Of a stretch of 64,000 nucleotides of DNA, positions 41,334 through 50,850 are shown one piece after another. The stretch lies in assembly GCF_038051945.1 (NCBI RefSeq), contig NZ_CP150302.1, positions 3,348,001 through 3,412,000 on the forward strand, written 5' to 3'. The notes under the pieces were generated by a model. The model was not told where the DNA came from. It did no database searches and saw nothing but the letters and a program-made list of their open reading frames with translations. The number at the start of each line of letters is the position of its first letter. Position 1 is the first letter of the stretch. A program made the translations under genes and the position numbers. Source of the stretch: Paenibacillus sp. FSL H3-0469 (lineage in GTDB: Bacteria > Bacillota > Bacilli > Paenibacillales > Paenibacillaceae).

Positions 41334-42821
41334 ATGCAAGAACAGCAGCCTAAACGGCCGGCAGTACAGGCAGGTAACGCCAATACGCCAGGCCTGCGCA
41401 AATCCTTCAAAGCAAGACATCTGACCATGATCGCCCTCGGCGGCTCGATCGGAACCGGACTGTTCCTCGCCAGCGGCGGGGCCATAGCCTCCTCCGGTCC
41501 GGGCGGAGCACTGCTCGCCTACACGGCCGTCGGTATTATGGTCTATTTTCTGATGACCAGCCTTGGGGAGCTGGCCACCTATCTGCCCGATTCCGGTTCC
41601 TTCAGCACTTATGGTACACGGTTCGTCAGCCCCGCCTTCGGCTTCGCTATCGGCTGGAACTTTTGGTACAACTGGGCAGTGACCATTGCAGCCGAACTCT
41701 CAGCAGCTACCGTTATCATTAAGTACTGGTTCCCGGACAGTCCTTCGTTCCTGTGGAGTCTGCTCTTCCTGGCGCTCATGTTCGGCCTGAACTTCCTGTC
41801 TGCGCGGGGGTACGGTGAGTCAGAATACTGGTTCGCCATTATCAAGATTATTACGGTGGTCGTCTTCCTGACGGTCGGCGTCCTGATGATCTTCGGGATT
41901 CTGGGCGGCAAGGCGGTGGGCTTCAGCAACTTCCAGCTAGGAGGCAGTTCCTTCCATGGCGGCTTCTTCGCCTTCGTCGGGGTCTTCATGGCCGCCGGTT
42001 TCTCCTTCCAGGGAACAGAGCTGGTCGGTGTCGCCGCAGGGGAGAGCGAGAATCCGCGCCGCAACGTGCCGATCGCGATCCGCCAGGTGTTCTGGCGCAT
42101 CCTGATCTTCTATATTTTCGCGATTGCCGTCATCGGTATGCTGATTCCTTATACGAATCCCGATCTGCTCCGCGGCGGCATTGATGATATCGGCGTCAGC
42201 CCGTTCACCATCGTCTTCAACAAAGCAGGGCTGGCGATTGCCGCCTCGGTAATGAATGCCGTTATCCTCAGCTCCGTGCTGTCTGCCGGGAACTCCGGGA
42301 TGTACGCCTCCACCCGTGTCCTGTACGCCATGGCCAAGGATGGAATGGCACCGCGCGTGCTCGGCAAGCTGAACCGCAGAGGCGTTCCTGTAGGCGCACT
42401 GCTCGTGACAACCGCTGTCGGCATGCTCGCCTTCCTCGCCTCCTTCTTCGGAGACGGCGCAGTGTACAATTGGCTGCTTAACGCTTCCGGGATGTGCGGC
42501 TTCATCAACTGGCTCGGAATTGCCGTCTGCCATTACCGGTTCCGCCGGGCCTTTGTGAAGCAGGGCCATTCCCTGGAGGAGCTGCCTTACCGGGCAAGAT
42601 GGTTCCCGTTCGGTCCGCTGTTTGCCTTCGCTCTGTGTATGGTCGCCGTATTCGGCCAGAACATGGGTGCCTTCACCGGTGCGAAGATCGACTGGTACGG
42701 CATTCTGGTCTCCTACGTCAGCGTGCCGCTGTTCCTGCTGATCTGGCTGGGCTATGGCTGGTTCCGCAAAAGCAGTCTTATCCCGCTGGATAAGTGTGAT
42801 CTGAGCACCCACACAGACTGA
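41334..42821 (+). CDS. lysP: Lysine-specific permease, APC superfamily
   Basis: Protein of 495 residues with twelve transmembrane helices and APC marks: KARHLTMIALGGSIGTGLFL at the start of helix 1 and the helix 6 region GFSFQGTELVGVAAGESENP. LysP is the best-fitting subgroup, and the lysine riboswitch in its leader makes lysine the substrate with good confidence. ATG 41334 has AAAGGGAG 10 bp upstream; the frame is open further up but through the leader. It imports lysine with protons. A strong terminator follows. Confidence 0.9.
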   Translation: MQEQQPKRPAVQAGNANTPGLRKSFKARHLTMIALGGSIGTGLFLASGGAIASSGPGGALLAYTAVGIMVYFLMTSLGELATYLPDSGSFSTYGTRFVSPAFGFAIGWNFWYNWAVTIAAELSAATVIIKYWFPDSPSFLWSLLFLALMFGLNFLSARGYGESEYWFAIIKIITVVVFLTVGVLMIFGILGGKAVGFSNFQLGGSSFHGGFFAFVGVFMAAGFSFQGTELVGVAAGESENPRRNVPIAIRQVFWRILIFYIFAIAVIGMLIPYTNPDLLRGGIDDIGVSPFTIVFNKAGLAIAASVMNAVILSSVLSAGNSGMYASTRVLYAMAKDGMAPRVLGKLNRRGVPVGALLVTTAVGMLAFLASFFGDGAVYNWLLNASGMCGFINWLGIAVCHYRFRRAFVKQGHSLEELPYRARWFPFGPLFAFALCMVAVFGQNMGAFTGAKIDWYGILVSYVSVPLFLLIWLGYGWFRKSSLIPLDKCDLSTHTD

Positions 42822-42847
42822 TTCATTATTGCAACTTATCTTTCAGC

Positions 42848-42894
42848 AAAAGACCGGTTTTGATCCCGCAGCAACGGGCCAAAACCGGTCTTTT
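42848..42894 (+). terminator. Terminator of lysP
   Basis: A 15-bp perfect stem, AAAAGACCGGTTTTG with its complement (42848-42862 and 42880-42894), ending in T. Confidence 0.9.
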
Positions 42895-42903
42895 AAATAT
42901 AGA

Positions 42904-43204
42904 CAGTACCTTATCAGATTTAAAATAGTGGATCAGACGCAATTCCCCTTCAAATAATTCTCGTAACGGCCTGAGGTGCTTTTATTTGGGAAGAAATTCG
43001 CCAATTGGGCGAGTAACGGACTCCACAGGCCTTATCCTTTGCACTTCAGCTCCGATACGTCTCATAGAGAGACTATAAGGTCGCCTGAGTCCGTTACGCT
43101 ACAAAAAGTGGCGTTTTTGCGGGGATAAGATCTCTCCGGTCCGTTAGATTTTGGGTGGATAGGGTTTAACAACCTTACATCCTTTTAAATCTGACGCTTT
43201 ACTA
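42904..43204 (-). repeat. MITE-like interspersed element, copy B (reverse, ~300 bp)
   Basis: Reverse-oriented homologue of 9703-10066 and 57517-57857, with both ends kept (TATCAGATTTAAAATAGTGG at one end, CCTTTTAAATCTGA at the other). It lacks an internal ~40-60 bp next to its right-end module. It fills most of the gap between lysP and the MerR gene; the remaining 43205-43341 shows nothing else. Confidence 0.85.
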
Positions 43205-43341
43205 GCTTAAGTTTGCTTCTATTCGTGGGAATTCCTGCAACTGTTGCTTACGCCCAGGTTGTGATCGTATCGACCGGCAGACAGTAAGATGGATAGCCTT
43301 CCTTGGCAGCTCATAGCAAGAACAAACCATGAGGTGATGGC

Positions 43342-43707
43342 ATGCAGATCAGTGAAGTCGCAACACAGGTGGGCCTTCCTATTTCAACCCTGCGTTATTA
43401 TGAGAAAATGGGCATCATTACGGAGGAGTATATCCTCAGAGAAGAGAATAATTACCGGAATTATGTCCCGGAAACCGTTCAATATATCGAAGTGGTAAAG
43501 AATTGTATAGCGGTTGGATTTTCAATTCAGGATATTAAAGACATGATTGCCAAGCATGGAATGTCCAAGGATGAGCAAGCACGCATTATACATCACAAAA
43601 TAGCAGAGATTGAAAACACGCAGAAAAAAATGGAGGCTTCCAAGCAATCTCTGTACAATATTCTGGACATGAACATAACGTGTGAGGACGGGTTCGGAAA
43701 AACCTGA
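43342..43707 (+). CDS. MerR-family transcriptional regulator
   Basis: Protein of 121 residues: winged helix-turn-helix MQISEVATQVGLPISTLRYY in residues 1-20, the KMGII wing, a dimerisation coiled coil (about 75-110) and a short C-terminus with one Cys. The effector region is too short for a large ligand domain, resembling the AdhR/NmlR-like group. GAGGTG is 5 bp before the ATG. No co-directed target gene is obvious; the DUF3889 gene follows by 79 bp. Confidence 0.87.
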   Translation: MQISEVATQVGLPISTLRYYEKMGIITEEYILREENNYRNYVPETVQYIEVVKNCIAVGFSIQDIKDMIAKHGMSKDEQARIIHHKIAEIENTQKKMEASKQSLYNILDMNITCEDGFGKT

Positions 43708-43786
43708 ATCCTGTAAGAAGCAAGCCAGGCATAGAAGCGCCTTCGAAGGGACACGCTACCAGTATTCACAACCCAAGGAGGCCGCT

Positions 43787-44110
43787 ATGAAAATGAAAAA
43801 AAACTGGATGATAGCCTTGCTGATGCTCCTGCTTGTCACCGCCGCCCCTGTTAGCCGGAGCTCCGCTGCGCCTGACTATGCCCGGTGGGGAACCATCGCC
43901 GTGAAGGAGACGCAGCAGAAATATAACGCCGAAATCATCGATTACAAGCACATCGGCCGGACCCAGATCAAGCCAAAGCTTACCGAAGAGAAGTTCAAGC
44001 TGCTGGTCCGCAGCAAAACGGGCCGGGAATTCGGCGTAGTCGTGATGGTCCGCTTCAACCCTTCAACAAACAAGCTTCAGACCATTCAATTCCTGGAAAC
44101 CACTGCTTGA
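43787..44110 (+). CDS. Secreted DUF3889 family protein
   Basis: Protein of 107 residues with a signal peptide (MKMKKNWMIALLMLLLVTAA, cut near SSA-A) and a compact mature domain of about 80 residues (YARWGTIAVKETQQKY, VVVMVRFNP). It matches DUF3889 of Bacillales, of unknown role. AAGGAGG is 5 bp before ATG 43787. It may share a transcript with the MerR gene. Confidence 0.8.
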   Translation: MKMKKNWMIALLMLLLVTAAPVSRSSAAPDYARWGTIAVKETQQKYNAEIIDYKHIGRTQIKPKLTEEKFKLLVRSKTGREFGVVVMVRFNPSTNKLQTIQFLETTA

Positions 44111-44148
44111 AACTCCACCTGACGGGTTCGCCGGTTAGCTGACACTTT

Positions 44149-45288
44149 TTATTTCCAGGTCACATATACCTTAAGATCTCCTGTATTCTCGAACGGCGAG
44201 CTGTTGAAGGCCAAGTTGTTCAGTCCCAGACCGTAGAGCACCTGCAGATCCTGTCTCAGCAGCTTGTCGCTTCCGCGATAGCGGAACAGCAGCGATTGCT
44301 GTCCGGCCTCTGCCGCCTGCTTCGCAAGCTTCTTGAGCTGTTCCGCCGACGAAATCACCTGATTCTCCTCGTACAGCCAGTAATTCAGGTCCTTCTGCAG
44401 CGTCTTGTATGCCTCCACCCCCTGGCCCCCTTGATTAACCAGCTTAGTCAAGGTCTGGGCATAACTGGTGGAGGCCGCCGGATAGGACTTGGTCCAAGTG
44501 TGGTCAAGGCGCATCTGGGCATCGGTCCTCATATAATAGAGCGTACTGATTCCACCCTCCGGACTCGGGTCCGGGTCATCCCAGGTGGTGTCGAGATGAT
44601 ACCATGCCCCATTCAAAAGCACCAGATTCCAGGCATGCGACTGAGTCACACCGTCTGCGGCCCTGGCCGTCCCTTCCACAATCCTGTTCGGAATTCCCGC
44701 CCCCAGCAGCAGCTTATAGGTTAGCAGCGTATAGCCTTGGCAGACCGCACTCCCAGTCTGAAGTCCCTCATAAGCGGTGTATTTGCGGTGCGAGTGATCG
44801 TATTCCAAATTCAGCACGACCCAGTCATGGATCGCTTTTACCTTCTGGTGATTGTTCATCCCCGGTGTTATGATCTGCTGCAGAATAGCCTTCACCTGCT
44901 TGTTAACATATGCCGTCTGCTGCAGCGTCTCCCGGTATTCCACCTGAACCGTCACATGAACAGCCCGTGTGCTTCCACGGTAAGAGAAAGCATAGCTGTC
45001 AATAATATAATACAGGTACGGGTCGCTCCCCATCGCCTGATTGATGGCCGTCTGGATCTCACTTTTCAGCTTGGCGGTCTTGCCCTGATAAGTGAAGGTG
45101 ATCGTCTCTCTGCGGTTACTCATTGCTCCGGCCAGCTTCTGCGTCATTCCTTGTGTGGTCTGCACCACCGCCGAATCCGCTGCAGCATACGCATGCTCGT
45201 ATCCCCAGTACATCGCAGGCGGTATAGCTGCACACACAAGCATAAGTCCAACCGCCGTCTTCATCAGCGATCTATATCTCTTCCCCAT
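44149..45288 (-). CDS. Secreted or membrane-anchored transglutaminase-like protein
   Basis: Protein of 379 residues with an N-terminal hydrophobic segment (TAVGLMLVCAAIPPAMYW, signal or anchor). A transglutaminase-like fold follows, with catalytic Cys in GSAVCQGYTLL, His in SHAWNLVLLNG and Asp in YHLDTTWDDP. The C-terminal ~110 residues form an extra helical part of unknown role. Related proteins in Firmicutes are thought to be wall-associated proteases or crosslinkers. ATG 45288 is preceded by AGGAGG at 12 bp. Monocistronic, convergent with the DUF3889 gene. Confidence 0.85.
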   Translation of the reverse strand: MGKRYRSLMKTAVGLMLVCAAIPPAMYWGYEHAYAAADSAVVQTTQGMTQKLAGAMSNRRETITFTYQGKTAKLKSEIQTAINQAMGSDPYLYYIIDSYAFSYRGSTRAVHVTVQVEYRETLQQTAYVNKQVKAILQQIITPGMNNHQKVKAIHDWVVLNLEYDHSHRKYTAYEGLQTGSAVCQGYTLLTYKLLLGAGIPNRIVEGTARAADGVTQSHAWNLVLLNGAWYHLDTTWDDPDPSPEGGISTLYYMRTDAQMRLDHTWTKSYPAASTSYAQTLTKLVNQGGQGVEAYKTLQKDLNYWLYEENQVISSAEQLKKLAKQAAEAGQQSLLFRYRGSDKLLRQDLQVLYGLGLNNLAFNSSPFENTGDLKVYVTWK

Positions 45289-45511
45289 ATGATCCGCGCG
45301 CCTCCTGCAATCTATATTATCGGCAATAGCCGTATACTCTATAGTTAATGCCAATAAACCCCTAATTACAACTTCAACCTGAAGAATGCAGGCGTTCGTG
45401 CCTTACTATCCATTATATCGGCTCTGACCTTTCCGTGCATAATAAGCAAATCTCTCCCCGCTGCGAGCAGTAAACCAAAGTGTAGAGGTGAACACAGGAA
45501 TATACGCCCCC

Positions 45512-47893
45512 TCACACCCCCACAAAGTACACCCCGCCAGCCGTAACCTGAAGCGCACCGTTCAGCGCCCGGCGGCTGCCGTCTGCAAGCTGCAGGTGCA
45601 GCTCTTGCGCGTAGCCAAGGCGCAGCGTTCCATCGAACCGGGCTGTAATCCGCGCGGATACCAGAACCCCAGCCTGCCATTCGATGTCCACCTCATACCC
45701 CCCGCGTGCCTTCAGGCCGCTGATACGGCCGTTCTTCCAGGCTTCCGGCAGCGCGGGAAGCAGCGTAAGCTCCCCCAGATGACTCTGCAGCAGCATCTCT
45801 GCGATCCCGGCGGCCGCACCGAAATTACCGTCAATCTGAAACGGCGGATGCGCATCGAACAGGTTGGTGTAGACGGAACGGGTTAGCAGCGTGCGCACAT
45901 AGCCGTAAGCCGCATCGCCGTCTGCGAGCCGGGCATAGAGATTGATCAGCCAAGCACAGCTCCAGCCGGTATGTCCCCCGCCGGAAGCAACCCGCTGCTC
46001 CAGCGTTAAACGGCTGGCTTCCAGCAGCTCCGGCGTGTCCCGCCTGTTAATCCGGTTGCCCGGATACAGGCTGTACAGGTGGGAGACATGGCGGTGCCCC
46101 GGCTCAGCTTCGGCGAAGTCATAGAGCCATTCCAGCACCCGTCCGCTCTCGCTGATCTTCAGCGGAGACAGACGTACGAGTGTCTGCTCCAGCTCCTCCT
46201 GAAACTCAGCGTCTACGTCAAGAATACGTGCAGCCTCCAGGCAGTGCTGCATCAGCTCAGCGATGAGGCTCATATCCATGGCCGAGCCCACAGATATACT
46301 GCAAGCTCTGCCGTCCTCCGCGATGAACCGGTTCTCCGGCGAAGTAGACGGGCTGGTAACCAGCCGGCCCTCCGGTCCTTCCACCAGCCAATCCAGGCAG
46401 AAGAGGGCTGCTCCTTTCATTAGCGGATAAGCGGTCTCGCCCAAATACTCCAAATTGGGGTTGAATTCGTAATGCTCCCACAGGTGACGGCATAGCCACA
46501 CGCCGCCCATGGGCCAGAAGGCCCAACTGGCATCTCCGCCAGACGGTGTGGAAGCCTTCCACAGATCCACATTATGATGGGCTGCCCAGCCGCGCGCTCC
46601 ATAATGGATGGCAGCCGTTCTGGCTCCGGTCTCACTAAGCTCCTTAATCAGCTCAAGGAGCGGTTCATGGCATTCGCTGAGATTACAGACCTCCGCCAGC
46701 CAGTAGTTCATCTGTGTATTGATATTGGTTGTGTAATTGCTGTTCCATGGCGGCTGAACATGGGGATTCCAGATCCCCTGCAGATTCGCTGCCTGTGTTC
46801 CGGCCCGTGAGCTGCCCATCAGCAGATAGCGGCCATATTGGAACAATAGGGCCTCCAGTGCCGGGTCTTCTGCCCCCTCCTGATAGGCTGCTAGACGTTC
46901 ATCGGTTGGCCGCTCCTCCGCCTCGTGACCGCCGAGATCCAGATCCATCCGGCGGAAGATCGCCTGATGATCCCCGGTATGCCTTCTACGCAGCTCCTCA
47001 TAAGTCATACCCGCCGCAGCGCTTAATCTGCTGGCGCATAGCTCCGCCGGGCTTAGCATAGCTGTGGAATACTGAGCTGGCGCTGCGGCTCTATGACTTG
47101 CTCTTGACCGCACCTCCTCATAGTCCGTTCCGGCAGCCAGCAGCAGCAGCACACGCTCCGCGCCACGGATTACCAGCTTGCCTGCGGAATGCCCGATACT
47201 TCCCCCGGTGACCTGTACATGCAGGTGCAGCTCGAACGCAACTCCAAGCCCCTCCTCATAGAGCACCGCAAGCGGATGATCCTGGTGGTAATTGTCAGCA
47301 ATATGCGAGGGGCAGCGCCCCTGCATTACCAGCCCGTTCCCCTCCGCTGGACTAACGCTATGCTGTAATTGGCTGTCCAGCGCAAGCTCCAGGTGAATTC
47401 CTCCCGGCTGACCGCTTGTCAGATGCACAACACCAACCTGGTCCGGTGTGCTGATGAACACCTCACGGGTGAAGTTGCCCTGCTCCGTCTGATAGGTCAC
47501 TTTGGCAACTCCGCTATCCAGATCAAGCTCTCTTTCATAGCTCCGGTAATTCTCTGCGCCCGGCTGCGTAAGAATCAGGTCCCCGAGCGGCAGGTAGGCC
47601 TGGGCGTTGACCCCCAGCATATGGGCATTCACCATATCCTCGGCCTCGCCATAGTGGCCTGCAGCGATTAGCTCCCGGGTTCTTTTCAAATACCTGAGCG
47701 CTTCGTAATTATTGGTATCCCGGGGGAACCCGGACCATAGGGTATCTTCATTCAGCCGGATCAGCTCTCTCCCCGTACCACCGAATACCATCGCCCCCAT
47801 ATGCCCGTTCCCGAGCGGCAGCGCCTCTTCCCAGACGGCTGCGGGCTGGCTGTATCTAAGCTTCCACGCGGAGTTCCTTTGTTCAGTTTCCAT
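45512..47893 (-). CDS. Glycoside hydrolase family 95 (alpha-L-fucosidase / alpha-L-galactosidase type)
   Basis: Protein of 793 residues without signal peptide. The N-terminal beta domain starts LRYSQPAAVWEEALPLGNGH, the family opening. The (alpha/alpha)6 catalytic domain carries NYTTNINTQMNYW (the two Asn that assist the base), TSPSTSPENRF (Glu general acid) and HPPFQIDGNFG (Asp). A C-terminal beta domain follows. GH95 enzymes release alpha-1,2-linked L-fucose or L-galactose, as in xyloglucan side chains. Being cytoplasmic, it acts on imported oligosaccharides. The binding-protein/permease genes upstream supply the transport. AGGAG is 3 bp before the ATG. Confidence 0.92.
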   Translation of the reverse strand: METEQRNSAWKLRYSQPAAVWEEALPLGNGHMGAMVFGGTGRELIRLNEDTLWSGFPRDTNNYEALRYLKRTRELIAAGHYGEAEDMVNAHMLGVNAQAYLPLGDLILTQPGAENYRSYERELDLDSGVAKVTYQTEQGNFTREVFISTPDQVGVVHLTSGQPGGIHLELALDSQLQHSVSPAEGNGLVMQGRCPSHIADNYHQDHPLAVLYEEGLGVAFELHLHVQVTGGSIGHSAGKLVIRGAERVLLLLAAGTDYEEVRSRASHRAAAPAQYSTAMLSPAELCASRLSAAAGMTYEELRRRHTGDHQAIFRRMDLDLGGHEAEERPTDERLAAYQEGAEDPALEALLFQYGRYLLMGSSRAGTQAANLQGIWNPHVQPPWNSNYTTNINTQMNYWLAEVCNLSECHEPLLELIKELSETGARTAAIHYGARGWAAHHNVDLWKASTPSGGDASWAFWPMGGVWLCRHLWEHYEFNPNLEYLGETAYPLMKGAALFCLDWLVEGPEGRLVTSPSTSPENRFIAEDGRACSISVGSAMDMSLIAELMQHCLEAARILDVDAEFQEELEQTLVRLSPLKISESGRVLEWLYDFAEAEPGHRHVSHLYSLYPGNRINRRDTPELLEASRLTLEQRVASGGGHTGWSCAWLINLYARLADGDAAYGYVRTLLTRSVYTNLFDAHPPFQIDGNFGAAAGIAEMLLQSHLGELTLLPALPEAWKNGRISGLKARGGYEVDIEWQAGVLVSARITARFDGTLRLGYAQELHLQLADGSRRALNGALQVTAGGVYFVGV

Positions 47894-47931
47894 ATTCTCC
47901 TCATCCTTCCTGCTAAGAGTTCTGAATACAG

Positions 47932-47960
47932 CAAAAGGCCCTGACCTAAGTCGGGCCTTT
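47932..47960 (-). terminator. Terminator between lplA-like and GH95 genes
   Basis: AAAGGCCCTGAC / GTCGGGCCTTT stem around CTAA, with T on the minus strand exit. It would reduce read-through from the transporter genes into the fucosidase gene. Confidence 0.7.
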
Positions 47961-48004
47961 CTGCCTCCTGCTCTACTCTAAATCATGCTACATTTCATTA
48001 AGGA

Positions 48005-49747
48005 TTACAGATTTTTTCCTGTCCACAGGGATACTCTCTTCTTCACCAGCTCAGTAAATTCTTTTTCCATATCCTGAGCGCCGGCTTTGTCCAGCTCAGC
48101 CAGGAAGGCGTCATAGACTTTATCGAAATCAGCCGGTTTGGACAGAATCGCTTCCGGGATACGCTTACGTACGATATCCTGGGTCTTTTTGAAGATGACC
48201 TGATATTTACCGTCTGTCGGAACCGGCAGGTTGTACAGGGCGCCTGTTTCTTTTACAGGGAATTCATCCTCTTTCGGGAACAGGTCCTTCCAGGTAGTCG
48301 CCTTATATCCGGCAAGGGATTCCTTCTCAGCTTCTGAATAGGAAGCAACGATCTGTTCAGGGAAGCTTGTAGTGTAGTAGTTGTCTGTTGAATCCTTCAC
48401 CCCGTCACCATACCGTGCACCGAAGATCAGGTACTGGCCGATCCCGGTTGTTTTTTGGGTGTTCGCTGTATCATTGGCTAAGCCGTCACGGATTTCAGGC
48501 AGAACCTCACGTTTGCCGTTCGCATCCACAGTATAGTGCTTGTCTTTAATCCCCCAGGTTCTCAGGATCTGGCCTTCATCGGAGGACATCCAGTCCAGCC
48601 ATTTGATGATCCGCTCAGGATCTTTGGCCGCTGTAGTAATTGCGATACCGTAACCGTCGATACCGGTCTGCATGAAGGAATGATCCTTATACTCTTCGGT
48701 CAGGGTTACAGGGAAGTGTCCATAGGTATACTCGTCTTTGCCGGCAGCCTTCAGGGCATTCTCACCATCAGAGTATTCCCATTCCTGGGAGATCAGACCG
48801 AGTACACGGCCGCTGGCCACTTTCGCTTTGTATTGGTCATCCTTTTGTACGAAGGTATCCTTATCAAGCAGTCCTTGATTGTACATGCCGTTCAGCCAGC
48901 GGAAATATTCCTTTTCTTCGGCGCGTTTGTAGTGAAGCTTCGCTTCGAAGGTCTCAGGGTCCACATAGTATTCACCATCATCCGGTGCGCCGGTTGTAGT
49001 GAAGGCCGGGTTCGTCACGGTGATCATAATCTTCCAGTCATCAGCGTTCAGCGTCAGCGGAATGGTAGGCTGCCCATCGGTTTCAGGATGCAGAGCGACA
49101 TAATCCTTCAGCACCTTTTCAAAATCAGCTACAGTCCGCACCTTTGGATAGCCGAGCTCTTTGAGCACACGATGCTGAATTTCAAATCCGCCTGTGGCAT
49201 CGAAGGACTTCTGGCCGACACCCATATTCGTAGGAATCTGATAAATACTCTGATCGTCCAGGCTGTACTTCAGACGGTTCATGTTCTCGCCGTAGACTTT
49301 CTTGAGGTTGGGGCCATATTTGTCAATCAGGTCCGTCATATCAATGATTAGGCCCGCATCCACCAGGGTACTCAGACTTCCTTTAGCGAAAATAATATCA
49401 GGAACGTCGCCGCTCGCCGCCATCATCGCAATCTTCTGGTCGCCGCCGCCGCTGCCTACATCGAATTCAGCTTCAAGGGTGACGCCTGTCTTTTCTGTAA
49501 TGGCTTTACCGACATCATCCTGCATCTTGTTCCAGTTCGGGCTGGCATCCGCTCCAAAGAAGGTGAATGTAGCCGGTGAGGTATCTAGAGCCGTATCATC
49601 TGCTGCGGCAGTAGCATCAGGTGTAGTTCCTGAGTTGTTAGGCGTCGTATTGTTGGCTGCATTATTGCCGTTCCCTCCACAACCGGCGATCAGCATCGAG
49701 CTCATCAGCAGGAGTGTGAAGATCGTTTTGGTACTCTTGCGGTTCAT
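48005..49747 (-). CDS. Extracellular solute-binding lipoprotein of a carbohydrate ABC importer (LplA-like)
   Basis: Protein of 580 residues with a lipoprotein signal peptide and lipobox LIAGC (Cys near 23), a Thr/Asn-rich linker (24-55) and a two-lobe family 1 binding-protein fold. It is of the long LplA type common in Paenibacillus, working with two permeases and a shared multi-sugar ATPase encoded elsewhere. AAGGGGG precedes the ATG. A cre-like box lies 66 bp upstream, so glucose repression is likely. The ligand is not known; GH95 next door suggests a fucosylated oligosaccharide. Confidence 0.9.
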   Translation of the reverse strand: MNRKSTKTIFTLLLMSSMLIAGCGGNGNNAANNTTPNNSGTTPDATAAADDTALDTSPATFTFFGADASPNWNKMQDDVGKAITEKTGVTLEAEFDVGSGGGDQKIAMMAASGDVPDIIFAKGSLSTLVDAGLIIDMTDLIDKYGPNLKKVYGENMNRLKYSLDDQSIYQIPTNMGVGQKSFDATGGFEIQHRVLKELGYPKVRTVADFEKVLKDYVALHPETDGQPTIPLTLNADDWKIMITVTNPAFTTTGAPDDGEYYVDPETFEAKLHYKRAEEKEYFRWLNGMYNQGLLDKDTFVQKDDQYKAKVASGRVLGLISQEWEYSDGENALKAAGKDEYTYGHFPVTLTEEYKDHSFMQTGIDGYGIAITTAAKDPERIIKWLDWMSSDEGQILRTWGIKDKHYTVDANGKREVLPEIRDGLANDTANTQKTTGIGQYLIFGARYGDGVKDSTDNYYTTSFPEQIVASYSEAEKESLAGYKATTWKDLFPKEDEFPVKETGALYNLPVPTDGKYQVIFKKTQDIVRKRIPEAILSKPADFDKVYDAFLAELDKAGAQDMEKEFTELVKKRVSLWTGKNL

Positions 49748-49813
49748 TGTGTATCCCCCTTGTATCTTAGTATGTTGCCTCTATGCATATCAGGTGAGAC
49801 CTGAATATACCAT

Positions 49814-49827
49814 TGTGAACGCTTGCA
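49814..49827. promoter_or_regulatory. Putative CcpA-binding cre site upstream of lplA
   Basis: TGTGAACGCTTGCA matches the cre consensus TGWNANCGNTNWCA at all but one defined position. It lies in the 191-bp gap between lplC and lplA, upstream of the lplA start. Confidence 0.6.
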
Positions 49828-49938
49828 AAACTACCATAAATATAAATTACCACTAATTAACACTTTGCCCTAAGCGGGTTAGCTGCCAGGCTCTGCACTG
49901 AACCCGGCAGCTTCTCCACTGTTGCTCTGGGTGAAGGT

Positions 49939-50838
49939 TTATGCCTTAACTGCACCCAGCGTCATCCCGCCGACAAAATATTTTTGCAGGAACGGATAGA
50001 CCACGAGAATCGGCACGGTTACGACAATGGTAATCGCCATCTTGATCGACTCCGGTGAAATCTGCGCCATCTGTCTGGCCATATCATTCGCATTTGCCAT
50101 GCCGCTGCCCTGATTGGTCGAAGACAGGACCTTCATCAGCTCGTACTGCAGCGTAGTCAGATGCGGCTTGTTGCCGTTGTAGAGATAGGTGGTGAACCAC
50201 TCATTCCATTGTCCTACAGCCAGGAACAGCGCGACAGTTGCGAGTACCGGCTTGCAGAGCGGAAGGATGATTTTGTAGAAAATCATAAAGTCATTCGCCC
50301 CGTCCAGCTTAGCCGATTCCTGCAGGGCAAAGGGCAGTCCGTCCATAAAGGAGCGGATAATGAACACATTAAATGCGGCAACCGCACCCGGCAAAATGTA
50401 GATCCAGAACGTCCCGATCAGATGCAAATCCTTCATCAGAATATACATCGGCACCATACCGCCCGAGAAATACATGGTCAGGGCCAGAAAAACCGAGATG
50501 AACCTTCTCGCTCTGAATTCCGGACGGCTGAGCGTAAACGCCAGCATAGAGGAACTCACCAGACCCAGCAGTGTACCTGAAACGGTACGCAGAATCGATA
50601 TTTTGAAACCTTGAATCAGACCGGTATAGCTGAAGATCCGCTGGTAATTCTCCAGAGTCCAGACCCGCGGGAAGATATAGATGCCGCCCCGGACCGTATC
50701 TGTAGATTCATTGAAGGAAATTGCCAGCACGTTCAGAAAGGGATATAAGGTCACAATCATGACTAATCCCAGAGTGATGTAGAGAAACACGTCGAATACG
50801 CGTTCACCTTTAGACATTTGAAAAGCTTTGCCGCCCAT
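49939..50838 (-). CDS. Carbohydrate ABC transporter permease (LplC-like)
   Basis: Protein of 299 residues with six transmembrane helices and the EAA loop that docks the ATPase (ALQESAKLDGANDFMIFYKI). The N-terminal part has the LplC/YtcP mark (YPFLNVLAISFNESTD). AGGAGGGG is 5 bp before the ATG. It follows the LplB-like gene by 12 bp and forms the second half of the channel. Like most Paenibacillus systems, no ATPase gene is in the cluster. Confidence 0.92.
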   Translation of the reverse strand: MGGKAFQMSKGERVFDVFLYITLGLVMIVTLYPFLNVLAISFNESTDTVRGGIYIFPRVWTLENYQRIFSYTGLIQGFKISILRTVSGTLLGLVSSSMLAFTLSRPEFRARRFISVFLALTMYFSGGMVPMYILMKDLHLIGTFWIYILPGAVAAFNVFIIRSFMDGLPFALQESAKLDGANDFMIFYKIILPLCKPVLATVALFLAVGQWNEWFTTYLYNGNKPHLTTLQYELMKVLSSTNQGSGMANANDMARQMAQISPESIKMAITIVVTVPILVVYPFLQKYFVGGMTLGAVKA

Positions 50839-50850
50839 TTGATCCCCTCC

